NCBI GenBank assembly: GCA_016188385.1
Contig: JACPHV010000030.1
Coordinates: forward strand, 1-46,608
Length of the DNA stretch: 46,608 bases
Origin: Candidatus Uhrbacteria bacterium
Lineage (GTDB): Bacteria > Patescibacteriota > Patescibacteriia > JACQRZ01
Direction: 5' to 3'
Position 1 is the first letter of the stretch. Every line of letters starts with the position of its first letter. A model generated the notes under the pieces. That model had not been told where the DNA came from. It saw nothing but the letters and a program-made list of their open reading frames with translations, and did no database searches. A program made the position numbers and the translations under genes. Below are positions 1 to 9,922 of the stretch, piece by piece.

Positions 1-1035
1 GTCCTTATGGCCTATCGCGCATTCTCGTTTCGGATTGCCATTGGATGCGTTGTCGCCGCCGCCGCTTCCGCGCCAATTGCTTTTATTGCCAATTCTTTAC
101 TATCGCGCCAGCTTCCCGTAACCATCATCGTACCTGACGCGCTTGCATTTTTGTCCGTGATCTGGTCGAAATTTACGCCGTTCTGGGAATACCGATTTAA
201 CGCTGCGCTTGATTTTGCTTATTTTTTCATTGGTAATGCCAATTTCTTTCTACTCGTTACCGGCATTGCAGGGGCTGCGTTTCTCTCTGTATCTCGAAAT
301 ATCATACAGAGACGAATCGCCGCGACTCTGTTCGTCGGATCATGCGCCATGTTTGCCTCTTTTATCATACTGCGCGGCTTTATATCATTTCCTTCATTGC
401 CGGAGTACGAACGGACAATTTACGCGGACCGTATGGCGGAAATCGCGTTTCTTTTTCTTTTCGTATTGAGTATCTACGCGATACAAAACGCTGTTCGGAT
501 TATTGCCGCGTTCAGGAGCCCATTGCTCATATTCACGGTGCTACTAGGGATCTCATTAGCGGCGAGCGTACATGTGTATGCGTCTTATCCGCGCAATGAC
601 GGCTACACGCCCTATCACGGATACACGATCGCACAGACGGATATTGACGCTGTCCGCATGATCGCCTCGCATGCCGATGGCGCGGAATTTATCGTCCTTG
701 CGAATCAAGTGGTATCTTCCGCGAGTGTGCGGGAATACGGATTTCGCCGCTATTATCAAGTGCCGGCCGATGCCGGCATGTTTGATCAATTTTACTATCC
801 GATCCCTGCCGGATCTCCGCTTTCCGTCTTGTATCGAGAAATGCTCGCGCATCCTTCAAGGAGCGTAGCAGAGCGCGCGATGAAATTTGTCGGAGTTTCG
901 AAGGCGTATTTCGTAGTCAATCGATACGAGCCAAGGTTTCGAACCATCATAGAAATGGCAAAGCAGGACGCGGATGATGTGTATGTGATCGGGGATGATT
1001 CGGTGACGGTTCTGTACTACGAGTTGAAACTGTAG
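1..1035 (+). CDS. Membrane protein, C-terminal part (open at the left window edge)
   Basis: Frame is open from base 1 (V-L-M-A-Y...); several hydrophobic segments followed by a soluble C-terminal tail; stop at 1035. Confidence 0.6.
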   Translation, partial: VLMAYRAFSFRIAIGCVVAAAASAPIAFIANSLLSRQLPVTIIVPDALAFLSVIWSKFTPFWEYRFNAALDFAYFFIGNANFFLLVTGIAGAAFLSVSRNIIQRRIAATLFVGSCAMFASFIILRGFISFPSLPEYERTIYADRMAEIAFLFLFVLSIYAIQNAVRIIAAFRSPLLIFTVLLGISLAASVHVYASYPRNDGYTPYHGYTIAQTDIDAVRMIASHADGAEFIVLANQVVSSASVREYGFRRYYQVPADAGMFDQFYYPIPAGSPLSVLYREMLAHPSRSVAERAMKFVGVSKAYFVVNRYEPRFRTIIEMAKQDADDVYVIGDDSVTVLYYELKL

Positions 1036-1054
1036 AAACCCCTGCAAAATCGCC

Positions 1055-2290
1055 TCAAAAAAGTGTGAGCAGTTTCTTGCAGTACAAGTTCGCGGTATCA
1101 TCACGCACGGTTTGGTACGCGCGGGTACTCATGGTTTCATACTCCTTATTCGTAAGCTTTGCCAGGCGGTCAAGCGCGTGCGCGAGCAGAGTGACATCGC
1201 CGGGAGGATAAGAAAATCCGTTCTCTCCCTCGCGAACACGTTCTGCCGCGCCGCCGCTCCGAGCGGCAATGACAGGTACACCTGCTGCAAAGCTTTCTTG
1301 AATAACCATCGGGGCGTTTTCACAAAGCAGAGATGGCACTACGGTACAGTGGGTTTGTGAAAGGAGTTGCCGAACTCCTTCACGCGACACATGCCCTTTC
1401 ATCATAATGCGGCTGTCTTGCTGCGCAAGCCGCGCAACCGTGTCAAAAAGAGTGCCCGTACCGGCGATGACGAGCCGCGCGTTCGGATTGTTCAGTCTGA
1501 AAAAAGCGGCAAGCAAATCCGGCAGACCTTTATGGGCTTTTAGAAGCCCGACGTAGGAAAAAAACATTTCATTTCTCCCGAGCGCTTGAAGACGCGCGTG
1601 GAGAGCTTCCTCGAATTCTTCATAGGTAAACTTCATCGCGGACGGTATCGGATTTTGAATGACGTATTTGTTCGATGCCGGGAAAAATTTTTTCCGATCA
1701 TAAAAAGTCCGCAAAAATTGCGAAGGATATACTACGCTTGATGGCGAAACCATCGCGGTACGCATCAAAACGCTGTAGATCCGAGAAATGGAGAACAGGG
1801 GGTCAGCCACCATTACTCCCGCCTTTTTTTCAATCAATACGCCGCTCGGGATGCCGAGCTGAACGTCATGCACGGTGTGAATCCATGGAACGCGGGCATG
1901 CCGCACGGCGGCAGGAACCAAAAACCCAAGACCGGTCAGATTATGGGTGTAGATGCGATCGGGCTTTTCCTTTGCGATTACAAAACGCGCTGCCGCATAG
2001 CTATGAGCATTGAACAAAGCGCACGCATGCCAGATAAGACGTATAAAAAATGACTTCCCCTCTTCAATAGATGGAAACGAAAAAATGTTGAGCGGATAAA
2101 AACGATAGACCGTTAGGCCGTCTTCTTCTCTCCCGCGTGGCGCCAGAGAACGGAATCCATGCCATATTCCAGTCGTTAGAATGATTACTTCATGGGTTTG
2201 TTTGAGCTCATCCGCTATGGTTTGAGCAACTATTTCCGCGCCGCCGCGGGCATAGGGGCGGAATAAGCTCGCGATGATCAGTATTTTCAT
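1055..2290 (-). CDS. Glycosyltransferase family 4 (GT-B)
   Basis: N-terminal 'LFRPYARGGAEIVAQTIADEL', C-terminal 'VVPSLLCENAPMVIQESFAAGVPVIAARSGGAAERVREGENGFSYPPGD'. Confidence 0.9.
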   Translation of the reverse strand: MKILIIASLFRPYARGGAEIVAQTIADELKQTHEVIILTTGIWHGFRSLAPRGREEDGLTVYRFYPLNIFSFPSIEEGKSFFIRLIWHACALFNAHSYAAARFVIAKEKPDRIYTHNLTGLGFLVPAAVRHARVPWIHTVHDVQLGIPSGVLIEKKAGVMVADPLFSISRIYSVLMRTAMVSPSSVVYPSQFLRTFYDRKKFFPASNKYVIQNPIPSAMKFTYEEFEEALHARLQALGRNEMFFSYVGLLKAHKGLPDLLAAFFRLNNPNARLVIAGTGTLFDTVARLAQQDSRIMMKGHVSREGVRQLLSQTHCTVVPSLLCENAPMVIQESFAAGVPVIAARSGGAAERVREGENGFSYPPGDVTLLAHALDRLAKLTNKEYETMSTRAYQTVRDDTANLYCKKLLTLF

Positions 2291-2291
2291 T

Positions 2292-3485
2292 TCAAGGAAT
2301 CAAGTGTTTCAGAAACAATTGCTTGACTGCCGTATAGGAATACTCTTCCTCCACGATGCGCCGTCCGTTTTTTCCCAACTCATGCGCGCGGGACGGATCA
2401 TTGAGCAGTTCAAACATTCTTTCCGCGAGGCGTTCAATCGTTCGCGGCGGCACAAGATAGCCATTCATGGAATCGCGGACAACGCTCCGTATGCCGGCAA
2501 GATCGGACGCGATGACTGCCGTACCGCATGCCATAGACTCAATCAGCACAAGGCCGAACGATTCGGATGAATCGATTGATGGCAGGACGGTGGCAGCCGC
2601 GAGAGAATAATACGCCGCAAGATCTTTTTCTTCCGCGATCCTTCCGGTAAAGATTACTTTATCGGCAATACCGAGCTGTCCTGCAAGGTTTTGATAATGA
2701 TTGATGAGATTGCCATATCCCACCAAAATAAGGGCGGGCAAAGGGTATCGCCGCGCGTTTTCCAGCATGCGCGTAAGCGCTTCAAACGCTTCAAGCAGAT
2801 ATTCGACTCCTTTGAAGTAATGCGCATCGTCGAGCCCTCCGACAAACAGTACGACAGGCTGATCCGAGCTTAATGAATGCTTCTCACGGATCGCTTCTTT
2901 TGCTTCCTCGCTCGCCGTGCCGTAGACGCTGGTATCCACGGAATGGGGCAGCACAACCATCTTGGAACGATACCGCGCAAAAAAAGGAGCAAGTCTTGAC
3001 TGACGCGCGTAGTCGAGAGACGAAATAAAAATGCGGTCTGCGTACTTAATGATCAACGGCAAAAAAAGCAGGGTAGTGAAGCGGAAAATCAGTTTCTCGT
3101 ACGCCTTTTTCCCGACAAGATCCATATGATAGGTGACGACATACCGCGTTCCCCAGACAAACCGAGCAAGCACCATTGCAAGAGCGGCATCTAAAAAGGG
3201 GTAATGGAAATGGGCGCGTTGAAAAGAACGTAACACCCAGAACAACTGTGGGAGTACGGCGGCATTCCCCAATGAAATAAACGGACGCAAGCGTCGTATT
3301 GCCATTAGACCATCTGTCTCTCGCGCGGGGATGTTGCGTTTCCGTATCCAGCCGTACCAAGGAGTCAGGATGGTCGTATCATATCCGCCTTCGGCCGCCA
3401 TGCGGGCATTCGCGTGAGCTACGACTCCGATGCCGCCGCGATATGGCGTGTATACGGGGGTAAGAACAGCGAGTTTTTTTTGCAT
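2292..3485 (-). CDS. Glycosyltransferase family 4 (GT-B)
   Basis: 'VYTPYRGGIGVVAHANARMAAEGGYD' and 'VLPSIDSSESFGLVLIESMACGTAVIASDLAGIRSVV'. Confidence 0.92.
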   Translation of the reverse strand: MQKKLAVLTPVYTPYRGGIGVVAHANARMAAEGGYDTTILTPWYGWIRKRNIPARETDGLMAIRRLRPFISLGNAAVLPQLFWVLRSFQRAHFHYPFLDAALAMVLARFVWGTRYVVTYHMDLVGKKAYEKLIFRFTTLLFLPLIIKYADRIFISSLDYARQSRLAPFFARYRSKMVVLPHSVDTSVYGTASEEAKEAIREKHSLSSDQPVVLFVGGLDDAHYFKGVEYLLEAFEALTRMLENARRYPLPALILVGYGNLINHYQNLAGQLGIADKVIFTGRIAEEKDLAAYYSLAAATVLPSIDSSESFGLVLIESMACGTAVIASDLAGIRSVVRDSMNGYLVPPRTIERLAERMFELLNDPSRAHELGKNGRRIVEEEYSYTAVKQLFLKHLIP

Positions 3486-3522
3486 AGACGGCTCTGACGT
3501 TACGGGGAATGTAAAAATTCTC

Positions 3523-4593
3523 TTAAAACAATCGCACTATCTGGCGCGCAAAGAAAAAATAGCATCTTGTCAATGGATTCGCAATCGCGCGCAAGATCGG
3601 GTTATCAATATCCTGAAATTGAATCACGGGATCGAACAGCGAAACAATCGCGCTTTCCGGCACGATGCGGGACCTTTGGATTGCTACGCGTTTCTTCCAA
3701 AGCGATACCCAAATCTGCTTGGAAAAAAATGAACGATACGCCCGAGTTTTTTCTTTCCTTGTCAACGTACCTTTTCCGATCGCTGAATGAACGCAGCTGT
3801 AAAAAAAGATTCCCCCTTCCCACACAAGAATAAGCGGAGCGAATATACACAATGAAGCGCTGCTGTAATTTTTCAATAGCATCAATACGCGATTACGTTC
3901 CATATAAAAAAACTTTTTTATGCTTCGAGAAAATTCGTAATGGTGGTATACGATCGAGGATGGGTCCACGATACAGCGAAAACCGGCTATGCGCATACGC
4001 CAACACAGGTCCGTGTCTTCGTGATACATAAAAAAATCTTCATCAAACAATCCTACGCGGCGCAAGACGGCAACGCGCAACAGAACAGCCGCCCCGCTGC
4101 AATACGCGACCTCTTTTCGTTCACAGTGATATTGCGCGAGCGTCTTCCGATATCCTCGCGTATACCCGAACCCTGCGGGATGCAAAGCATTGCCGCAGGA
4201 GTTAATGAGGGTACGTTCAGGATCGAGCATGATGAGGGGCTGCGCGGCGCCAATCAAAGGATCGGATTCCATCGCGGATACCAACGAAGGAAGAAAATCT
4301 TTTTCAAAGAGCACATCCTGATTCGCTAAAAATACATACTCAAATCCCTTTTCGAAGCAATATCTTATTCCCTGATTTGCGGCGAACGCATACCCCATAT
4401 TTTCCCGATTGGAGATGATGTGCGCATCCGGCGCGCGGCGGCGTACCGTGGGTACAGTATCATCACTTGATCCATTATCCACGACAATAAGGATCCGGTA
4501 GTCTTGCTTATGCGTCTTTTGCAACGACTCGAGAAAATGTTCAATATCGCCTTGGCCGTTATAGGTGACGACGACAAGCGCTGTGCGTATCAT
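3523..4593 (-). CDS. Glycosyltransferase family 2 (rhamnosyltransferase-like)
   Basis: 'VVVTYNGQGDIEHFLESL', 'IVVDNGSSDDT', 'FDEDFFMYHEDTDLCWRMRIAGF'. Confidence 0.92.
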   Translation of the reverse strand: MIRTALVVVTYNGQGDIEHFLESLQKTHKQDYRILIVVDNGSSDDTVPTVRRRAPDAHIISNRENMGYAFAANQGIRYCFEKGFEYVFLANQDVLFEKDFLPSLVSAMESDPLIGAAQPLIMLDPERTLINSCGNALHPAGFGYTRGYRKTLAQYHCERKEVAYCSGAAVLLRVAVLRRVGLFDEDFFMYHEDTDLCWRMRIAGFRCIVDPSSIVYHHYEFSRSIKKFFYMERNRVLMLLKNYSSASLCIFAPLILVWEGGIFFYSCVHSAIGKGTLTRKEKTRAYRSFFSKQIWVSLWKKRVAIQRSRIVPESAIVSLFDPVIQFQDIDNPILRAIANPLTRCYFFFARQIVRLF

Positions 4594-4594
4594 A

Positions 4595-5164
4595 CTAATA
4601 CTCCACGTCGACTCTGCCCGTGATCCTGTTGAACGTGATCGCGCGCGTATGCCCGCTCTTCGTATCCTTCAGAGTAATGAGCACTATGGACACGTCCGGC
4701 TTGCCATTCACCAAGCCGGCTGCTTGCGGGGCGCGGAACGCGAGATGTGCTTTATCGACCAATACGCCGTCAAACGTGATTCCGCCCAATTCAATATTTT
4801 TGTGAGCGCCTATATCAAATGATATGGATTCGCCGATCATATCATCTTTCCCTTGACCCTCCCACACGCCGACAGTATTTCCTTTTTTATTATCGGCAAA
4901 CAGCAAGACTGTATCGGATTTTTCGAGATATATGCCGAAACTTTCAGCCGTAGGATATTCCTTATGCGTGCCTGTTTGAGCGTAATTTTGCGTCTTGCGA
5001 AGCGCATCTGCAATCCTCATCGCTACAAGCCGCAAAGCTTCGTCCTGTCGGCCTTTTTGAAAACTCACTACCGAAGTCGTCGAGATGATACCGATAAGTG
5101 CGATGATAATGTGGATCTCGAAAAGAGTAAAGCCCTGAGGCGATTTTGGATTTCTATGGCGCAT
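4595..5164 (-). CDS. Type II secretion / type IV pilus GspH-like pseudopilin
   Basis: Prepilin motif 'GFTLFEIHIIIALIGIISTTSVVSF' near the N-terminus. Confidence 0.75.
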   Translation of the reverse strand: MRHRNPKSPQGFTLFEIHIIIALIGIISTTSVVSFQKGRQDEALRLVAMRIADALRKTQNYAQTGTHKEYPTAESFGIYLEKSDTVLLFADNKKGNTVGVWEGQGKDDMIGESISFDIGAHKNIELGGITFDGVLVDKAHLAFRAPQAAGLVNGKPDVSIVLITLKDTKSGHTRAITFNRITGRVDVEY

Positions 5165-5209
5165 AGTGCCTCATTAATTGAGTGGTAAGTACCAGTGACA
5201 CTAAAAAAA

Positions 5210-6040
5210 TCAATAGAATGGCAGGTAAAACGCGTGTTCAATAAATCTCATCAACGGATCGTGCGCGAGCAATACAATTGCCGTTGCGGCGGCAAGAAAA
5301 GGACCGAATGGCACAGCGCTTTTGCGGCCGTATCCGAAAAAGAGCATCAAGACTATGCTTGCGATCGCTCCGATCATGTACGCGAAAAAAAGCACGGCCA
5401 AAATCCCCGGATACCCTACCATAAATCCGAATAACAATCCAAGATAGATATCGCCGCTTCCCACCCACCTGCCTCCGGAGATCGCGTACTGTACAAAGAA
5501 AAAAAGCGCACCTACCAAACCGGCGACAAGATAGTGCAGAAAACCGATATTCATGGCACAGGCAACAAATGATGAGCATTCTGCCGCGCTTTGGAAAAAA
5601 GAACCATTCAACACATACGCGATTCCCGCGAATACCAATGTCGGAATCACCGGCACCACCATCCAACGCCAATCATAGACAAAAAGGATGATAATCACCG
5701 CAAGAAAAAACCAAAGCCGTGTCAATTCCACGATATCACCGATACCGACCGCGAAAAAACCATGAGGAAATACGATAGCATAGGACATCGCAAACAAGAC
5801 ACCGGCAGCACATTCAACAAGGGGGTATTGGATTGTGAGCGGTGCGCTGCAGGTTCGACATGTACCGCGGACTATGATATAGCTGAAGATCGGAATGAGA
5901 TCGCGGATTCCCAATACTCGTTGGCATGCATCGCACTTCGATCGCCCGCGAATGGGCGAACGTCCTTCATACGTACGCATGATATATACGTTCAAAAAGC
6001 TGCCGACAGCGAGACCAATGATGAATACGAGGATGATCAT
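5210..6040 (-). CDS. pilD: Prepilin peptidase (A24 family)
   Basis: 'VGSFLNVYIMR', CxxC...CxxC zinc motif (CDAC...CRTC), multiple TM segments, 'GGRWVGSGDIYLGLLFG'. Confidence 0.92.
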   Translation of the reverse strand: MIILVFIIGLAVGSFLNVYIMRTYEGRSPIRGRSKCDACQRVLGIRDLIPIFSYIIVRGTCRTCSAPLTIQYPLVECAAGVLFAMSYAIVFPHGFFAVGIGDIVELTRLWFFLAVIIILFVYDWRWMVVPVIPTLVFAGIAYVLNGSFFQSAAECSSFVACAMNIGFLHYLVAGLVGALFFFVQYAISGGRWVGSGDIYLGLLFGFMVGYPGILAVLFFAYMIGAIASIVLMLFFGYGRKSAVPFGPFLAAATAIVLLAHDPLMRFIEHAFYLPFY

Positions 6041-6114
6041 GATAGATATCTTGAGACCGTAGAAAAATAGCTAATATTTTGCTGCTGTCTCAGTTTACCA
6101 GGATAGAGGCAATA

Positions 6115-6150
6115 AGAAAAGAACCCCTCATGGAGGGGCTCTTTCACAAC
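6115..6150 (-). terminator. Rho-independent terminator downstream of the pilin gene
   Basis: AAAGAACCCCTC-ATG-GAGGGGCTCTTT hairpin; T-rich tail in the minus-strand direction. Confidence 0.75.
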
Positions 6151-6162
6151 TACCCTATTCGT

Positions 6163-6639
6163 TTAGGTTCCCGGCTGAATGCCAGTTTGTGTTGCTTTAT
6201 GTGTCTTACCAGCCTCAAGATTTCCCGTCTTTGTCTCGAGTTGAAATGACACTTCGTATCCTGTACACGCATCCGTACAATTCGCAGGCAAAGCGGTATA
6301 TTTATAGACGAGGTTCGCTTTATTGGTTGGATCCAATGGAACCGGATTCAAATAAACCGTCCCGCAACCGGTAGTATCCTTTTGCGCGCCTACATCACAG
6401 ACGACAACGTAATCACCTGCACCTAAGGCGGCTGCAGCGCCCGCAGGATAATATCCTCCGGTATCACTGCTATAAAGCTCCAGTGCTGACTGAACTTGCT
6501 TAATGTCAGAAACTCGCTTTGAGTCGCGCGCCTTGGCACGCGCATTTCCAACCGACACCACCGTGACGGTCGCGAGAATGCCGATGATGCCGATGGTCAC
6601 GAGCAGCTCAACGAGCGTAAAACCACTTGCTTTTCGCAT
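6163..6639 (-). CDS. Type IV major pilin-like protein
   Basis: 'RKASGFTLVELLVTIGIIGILATVTVVSVGNARAKARDSKRVSDIKQVQSALELYSSDTGGYYP'. Confidence 0.92.
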   Translation of the reverse strand: MRKASGFTLVELLVTIGIIGILATVTVVSVGNARAKARDSKRVSDIKQVQSALELYSSDTGGYYPAGAAAALGAGDYVVVCDVGAQKDTTGCGTVYLNPVPLDPTNKANLVYKYTALPANCTDACTGYEVSFQLETKTGNLEAGKTHKATQTGIQPGT

Positions 6640-6727
6640 ACACGTAATAATTATGCGTTAAATGATTAAATGCGATACCGTCAACCAAACGATATCATCT
6701 ATGGAGTTATCCACAACTTATAAGTAT

Positions 6728-6736
6728 AGTATAGCA
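6728..6736 (-). promoter_or_regulatory. Extended -10 promoter element (TGCTATACT) upstream of the pilin gene
   Basis: Minus strand reads TGCTATACT inside the 123-bp pilC-pilin intergenic region. Confidence 0.5.
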
Positions 6737-6762
6737 TAATTTTTCATATGTGGGTATACCCA

Positions 6763-7980
6763 TCAGAACTGTGAAGTCAAAGTATACATCGGCAAAAGTA
6801 TGCCGGCGACCATGACGCCGACACCAAGCCCAAGCAATACCATAATCACCGGCTCAATAAGCGAGATGACATTTTCTATCATGGCATTGATCTCGCGGAC
6901 ATAAAAACTCGTCACCTTATCAAGCACATCGTCAAGCCGCCCCGTTTGCTCGCCTACCGAAAGCATCTGCGACACAAGCGATGGCACATATTTCGATTTG
7001 GCAAAAACGGATGATACGGGATTGCCATCCTCAACCGCTTTTATGGTCTGATCAATCAAGTCTTCATACACGGCATTGCCGATCACGTCGCGCACCACGC
7101 GCAGTCCCTGCGGAACTGTGATGCCACCGACCAAAATCGTTGAAAAACTCCTTGTAAAACGCACCAGATAGATATACTTGAACAAATCTCCGAAGATCGG
7201 AATTTTTAATTTAGCCGTATCAAACATCCGTTTCCCTTCCGGCGTACGCCCGTAATATCCGGCGCCGACTCCAAGTCCTATCGCTCCAAAAAGTATCAGC
7301 CACCAAAACGCCTGGAAAAAATCAGTTGTCCCGATAAGAATGCGGGTCGTCAACGGCAATACGACATCAGGCCCGAGCTCGGTAAACATCGTAAGCATTT
7401 TTGGAAGCACGAACGTCATCATCACAAACGCCGCGACGATCAACAATGAAATAATAAAAATCGGATACGTCATCGCGCCGACAATCTTGCTCTGCAGTTC
7501 GTAGTCCTTTTCTTGCTGGTCAGCCAAATAATTGAGAGTGTCGTCAAGCTTTCCGGAAGTTTCTCCGGATTTGATCATGTTGATAAAAAAGGTGCCAAAC
7601 ACCTTTGGATACCGTTCAAGCGCCAGTGAAAGCTTGGTGCCCCCTTCCACTTCATCAACGATTTCTCGCAACGCTTTTTGCAATGTTTGATTCTCCGCTT
7701 GATTAGAGAGGATGCGCAACGCTTGCACAAGCGGAATCGCCGCGGAAATCAAGATCGAAAGCTGTCGCAAAAAAATGGCAAGATCTTTTTTGGAAACCGT
7801 GTTAAAAAATTTATTGATCGCCTCAATAACATTCGACTGCTTTTTGATTTCCTCAAGGCTCGTCACCACCAGTTCGCGGTCCATCAATTGGGAAGCCGCG
7901 TTGTCTTTTGAATCGGCATCAATGGCGCCTTCTACTATCGCGTCAGCGCGGTTGCGCGCTTTGTATGTATATTGAGGCAT
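6763..7980 (-). CDS. pilC: Type IV pilus assembly / type II secretion inner membrane protein PilC (GspF family)
   Basis: 'DLAIFLRQLSILISAAIPLVQAL', 'GGTKLSLALERYP', 'MLSVGEQTGRLDDVLDKV', C-terminal 'LIEPVIMVLLGLGVGVMV'. Confidence 0.95.
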   Translation of the reverse strand: MPQYTYKARNRADAIVEGAIDADSKDNAASQLMDRELVVTSLEEIKKQSNVIEAINKFFNTVSKKDLAIFLRQLSILISAAIPLVQALRILSNQAENQTLQKALREIVDEVEGGTKLSLALERYPKVFGTFFINMIKSGETSGKLDDTLNYLADQQEKDYELQSKIVGAMTYPIFIISLLIVAAFVMMTFVLPKMLTMFTELGPDVVLPLTTRILIGTTDFFQAFWWLILFGAIGLGVGAGYYGRTPEGKRMFDTAKLKIPIFGDLFKYIYLVRFTRSFSTILVGGITVPQGLRVVRDVIGNAVYEDLIDQTIKAVEDGNPVSSVFAKSKYVPSLVSQMLSVGEQTGRLDDVLDKVTSFYVREINAMIENVISLIEPVIMVLLGLGVGVMVAGILLPMYTLTSQF

Positions 7981-9026
7981 TAGAATTGTTCCAGAAATCG
8001 GATATCATTGGCGTACAACAAACGCAAATCTCCGATATTCACATTATTCTTCATCAAATAGGATCGTTCAACGCCGAACCCAAACGCAAATCCCGTGAAT
8101 ACGTCCGGATCATAACCGCCGGCGGTAAGCACATGGGGGTGAACCATGCCGGCGCCGCCGATCTCTGACCATCCGTCTTTGCAATACGCGCATGATCTGC
8201 CGAGGCATAAGCCGCACGTTACGTCTATCTCGAAACTCGGCTCCGTAAAACGAAAATGGTAGGGGCGGAGCCGCGCCTTTCTCCCCTTTCCGAAAAAATG
8301 AGTGACAAAATGCTGGATCGTGCCGATCAGCTGCCGCATCGTGACGATACGATCAACCGCCAATCCCTCGAATTGATGAAACATCGGAAGATGCGAAATA
8401 TCAATCTGCCGCCGGTAGCATTTCGCGATGTTGATCATACGCACTCCTTGTCCACGTTTGGCGCGTTTCTCCATTTCCCGAACCTGGCCCGATGACGTAT
8501 GCGGTGTCAATACCACTCTACCATACGTTCCGCTTTCTTTCTCGCTGATGAAAAAAGTCTCCCATTCGTCACGCGCGGGATGGTCTTTCGGCATATTCAA
8601 CGATTCGAATGCGTAGTGATCCCATTCTAACTCGGGATAGCTCATGCGGGAAAAACCAAGAGGGGTGAATATCTTTTCGATCTCATGAATTGCCTGCGTC
8701 ACGAGATGGAGATGTCCCTGCGCGGCGCGTATACCGGGAAGCGTGACATCAAGCGACTGCTTATACGGCGCTTTTGATCCGGCTTCAAGCAGATGTCTCG
8801 CGCTCCGAAAGGCTTTTTCAAGTTCCTGCTTTGTCGAATTGACCAGTTGACCTACGAGACGGCGATCTTGTGCCGGGATGCTTCCGATCCGCTTTGAAAG
8901 CAAGGTGAAAGAACCTTTCCTGCCAAGGATATCAAATTCATACCGCCGCACCGTCGCCTCGTCGGTCATATCCGCAAGTTTGGCTATCGTGTGTGTAAGC
9001 AAGTTTTTTAGTTCATCCTGCAGCAT
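7980..9026 (-). CDS. pheS: Phenylalanyl-tRNA synthetase alpha subunit
   Basis: Class II motifs 'LTPHTSSGQVR', 'CYRRQIDISHLPMFHQFEGLAVD', 'FTEPSFEIDV', 'GGAGMVHPHVL', 'GFAFGFGVERSYLM'. Confidence 0.95.
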   Translation of the reverse strand: MLQDELKNLLTHTIAKLADMTDEATVRRYEFDILGRKGSFTLLSKRIGSIPAQDRRLVGQLVNSTKQELEKAFRSARHLLEAGSKAPYKQSLDVTLPGIRAAQGHLHLVTQAIHEIEKIFTPLGFSRMSYPELEWDHYAFESLNMPKDHPARDEWETFFISEKESGTYGRVVLTPHTSSGQVREMEKRAKRGQGVRMINIAKCYRRQIDISHLPMFHQFEGLAVDRIVTMRQLIGTIQHFVTHFFGKGRKARLRPYHFRFTEPSFEIDVTCGLCLGRSCAYCKDGWSEIGGAGMVHPHVLTAGGYDPDVFTGFAFGFGVERSYLMKNNVNIGDLRLLYANDIRFLEQF

Positions 9027-9044
9027 ACAATGTTACGGGTTTAT

Positions 9045-9431
9045 TCACCGCTGACGCGCCGGCTTACGAGAAATGAGGAATAATTCGGCAACAGAAAGTC
9101 CGATAATCAATAATAAGAGATTATACCATGTCAATAACCGTTGTCCTTGCAGTAATAAGATCCCGTCAAGCAGTACTGCAAAAAAGATCCCTTGTCGGAA
9201 TGATATGGCAACTTTCTGAAAAAGAAGCTCATCTCGCATCATGGCAAGCCGCATAAGAAATCCCAAGAGTGAAAAAGTCCCGGTCAAGGCGCAAGTCAAA
9301 CTGCCATAAAATAGGAGAAAACCGAATGGCCCCGCTTGAAACGGATTTACATTGACAAGCACAGTATACCACGCCCCCCATGAAATGAGAGTACCCGCGC
9401 TCAATATGACGAGATAGTGGATAAGCGACAT
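9045..9431 (-). CDS. Hypothetical integral membrane protein (about 4 TM)
   Basis: Open frame in operon context, strongly hydrophobic. Confidence 0.7.
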   Translation of the reverse strand: MSLIHYLVILSAGTLISWGAWYTVLVNVNPFQAGPFGFLLFYGSLTCALTGTFSLLGFLMRLAMMRDELLFQKVAISFRQGIFFAVLLDGILLLQGQRLLTWYNLLLLIIGLSVAELFLISRKPARQR

Positions 9432-9436
9432 GGCGG

Positions 9437-9922
9437 TTATTGTAATCCTTCCGGTGTGGCGTCGTGCGATCCGGCAACGGCAAGAGCATTAGTTTCCAGC
9501 GTGAATTGTATGGCATACCACATGCAGCCGTTCGGCGAGGAGCAGATTGATTGCCTGTCAGCACCGAATGTCGCGTATATCATCGGGTTGGCGGCATCAG
9601 GCACTGTTGGAATGACTCCGATAAATCCTTCACGGCATTCATCGAGCGTCCGATCCGTAATTCCCGCTTTACTGATACAATCCGCTCCGGATACGCCGAT
9701 TGCCAGCGATCCGTCCGCGGCCGGAGGGAATACGGCATAACGCGAAGCAAATGCTCCCAGTGATGACTGCGCTTCAAGTACGCGGCTCATCATTTGGATA
9801 TCGCGGCTTCTCGCTTGTTCGTACTGATTCAAAAACCATGCGCCGAAACCGACCGCGACTACGAGCAACCCGGCTCCGATACGTTCAGCAAGCAATTGTC
9901 TCTGTTCGGAATCCATACTCAT
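9437..9922 (-). CDS. Membrane-anchored pilin-like protein lacking a recognisable prepilin cleavage motif
   Basis: N-terminal TM then 'ARSRDIQMMSRVLEAQSSLGAFASRYAVFPPA', resembling pilin 'ARDSKRVSDIKQVQSALELYSSDTGGYYPA'. Confidence 0.6.
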   Translation of the reverse strand: MSMDSEQRQLLAERIGAGLLVVAVGFGAWFLNQYEQARSRDIQMMSRVLEAQSSLGAFASRYAVFPPAADGSLAIGVSGADCISKAGITDRTLDECREGFIGVIPTVPDAANPMIYATFGADRQSICSSPNGCMWYAIQFTLETNALAVAGSHDATPEGLQ

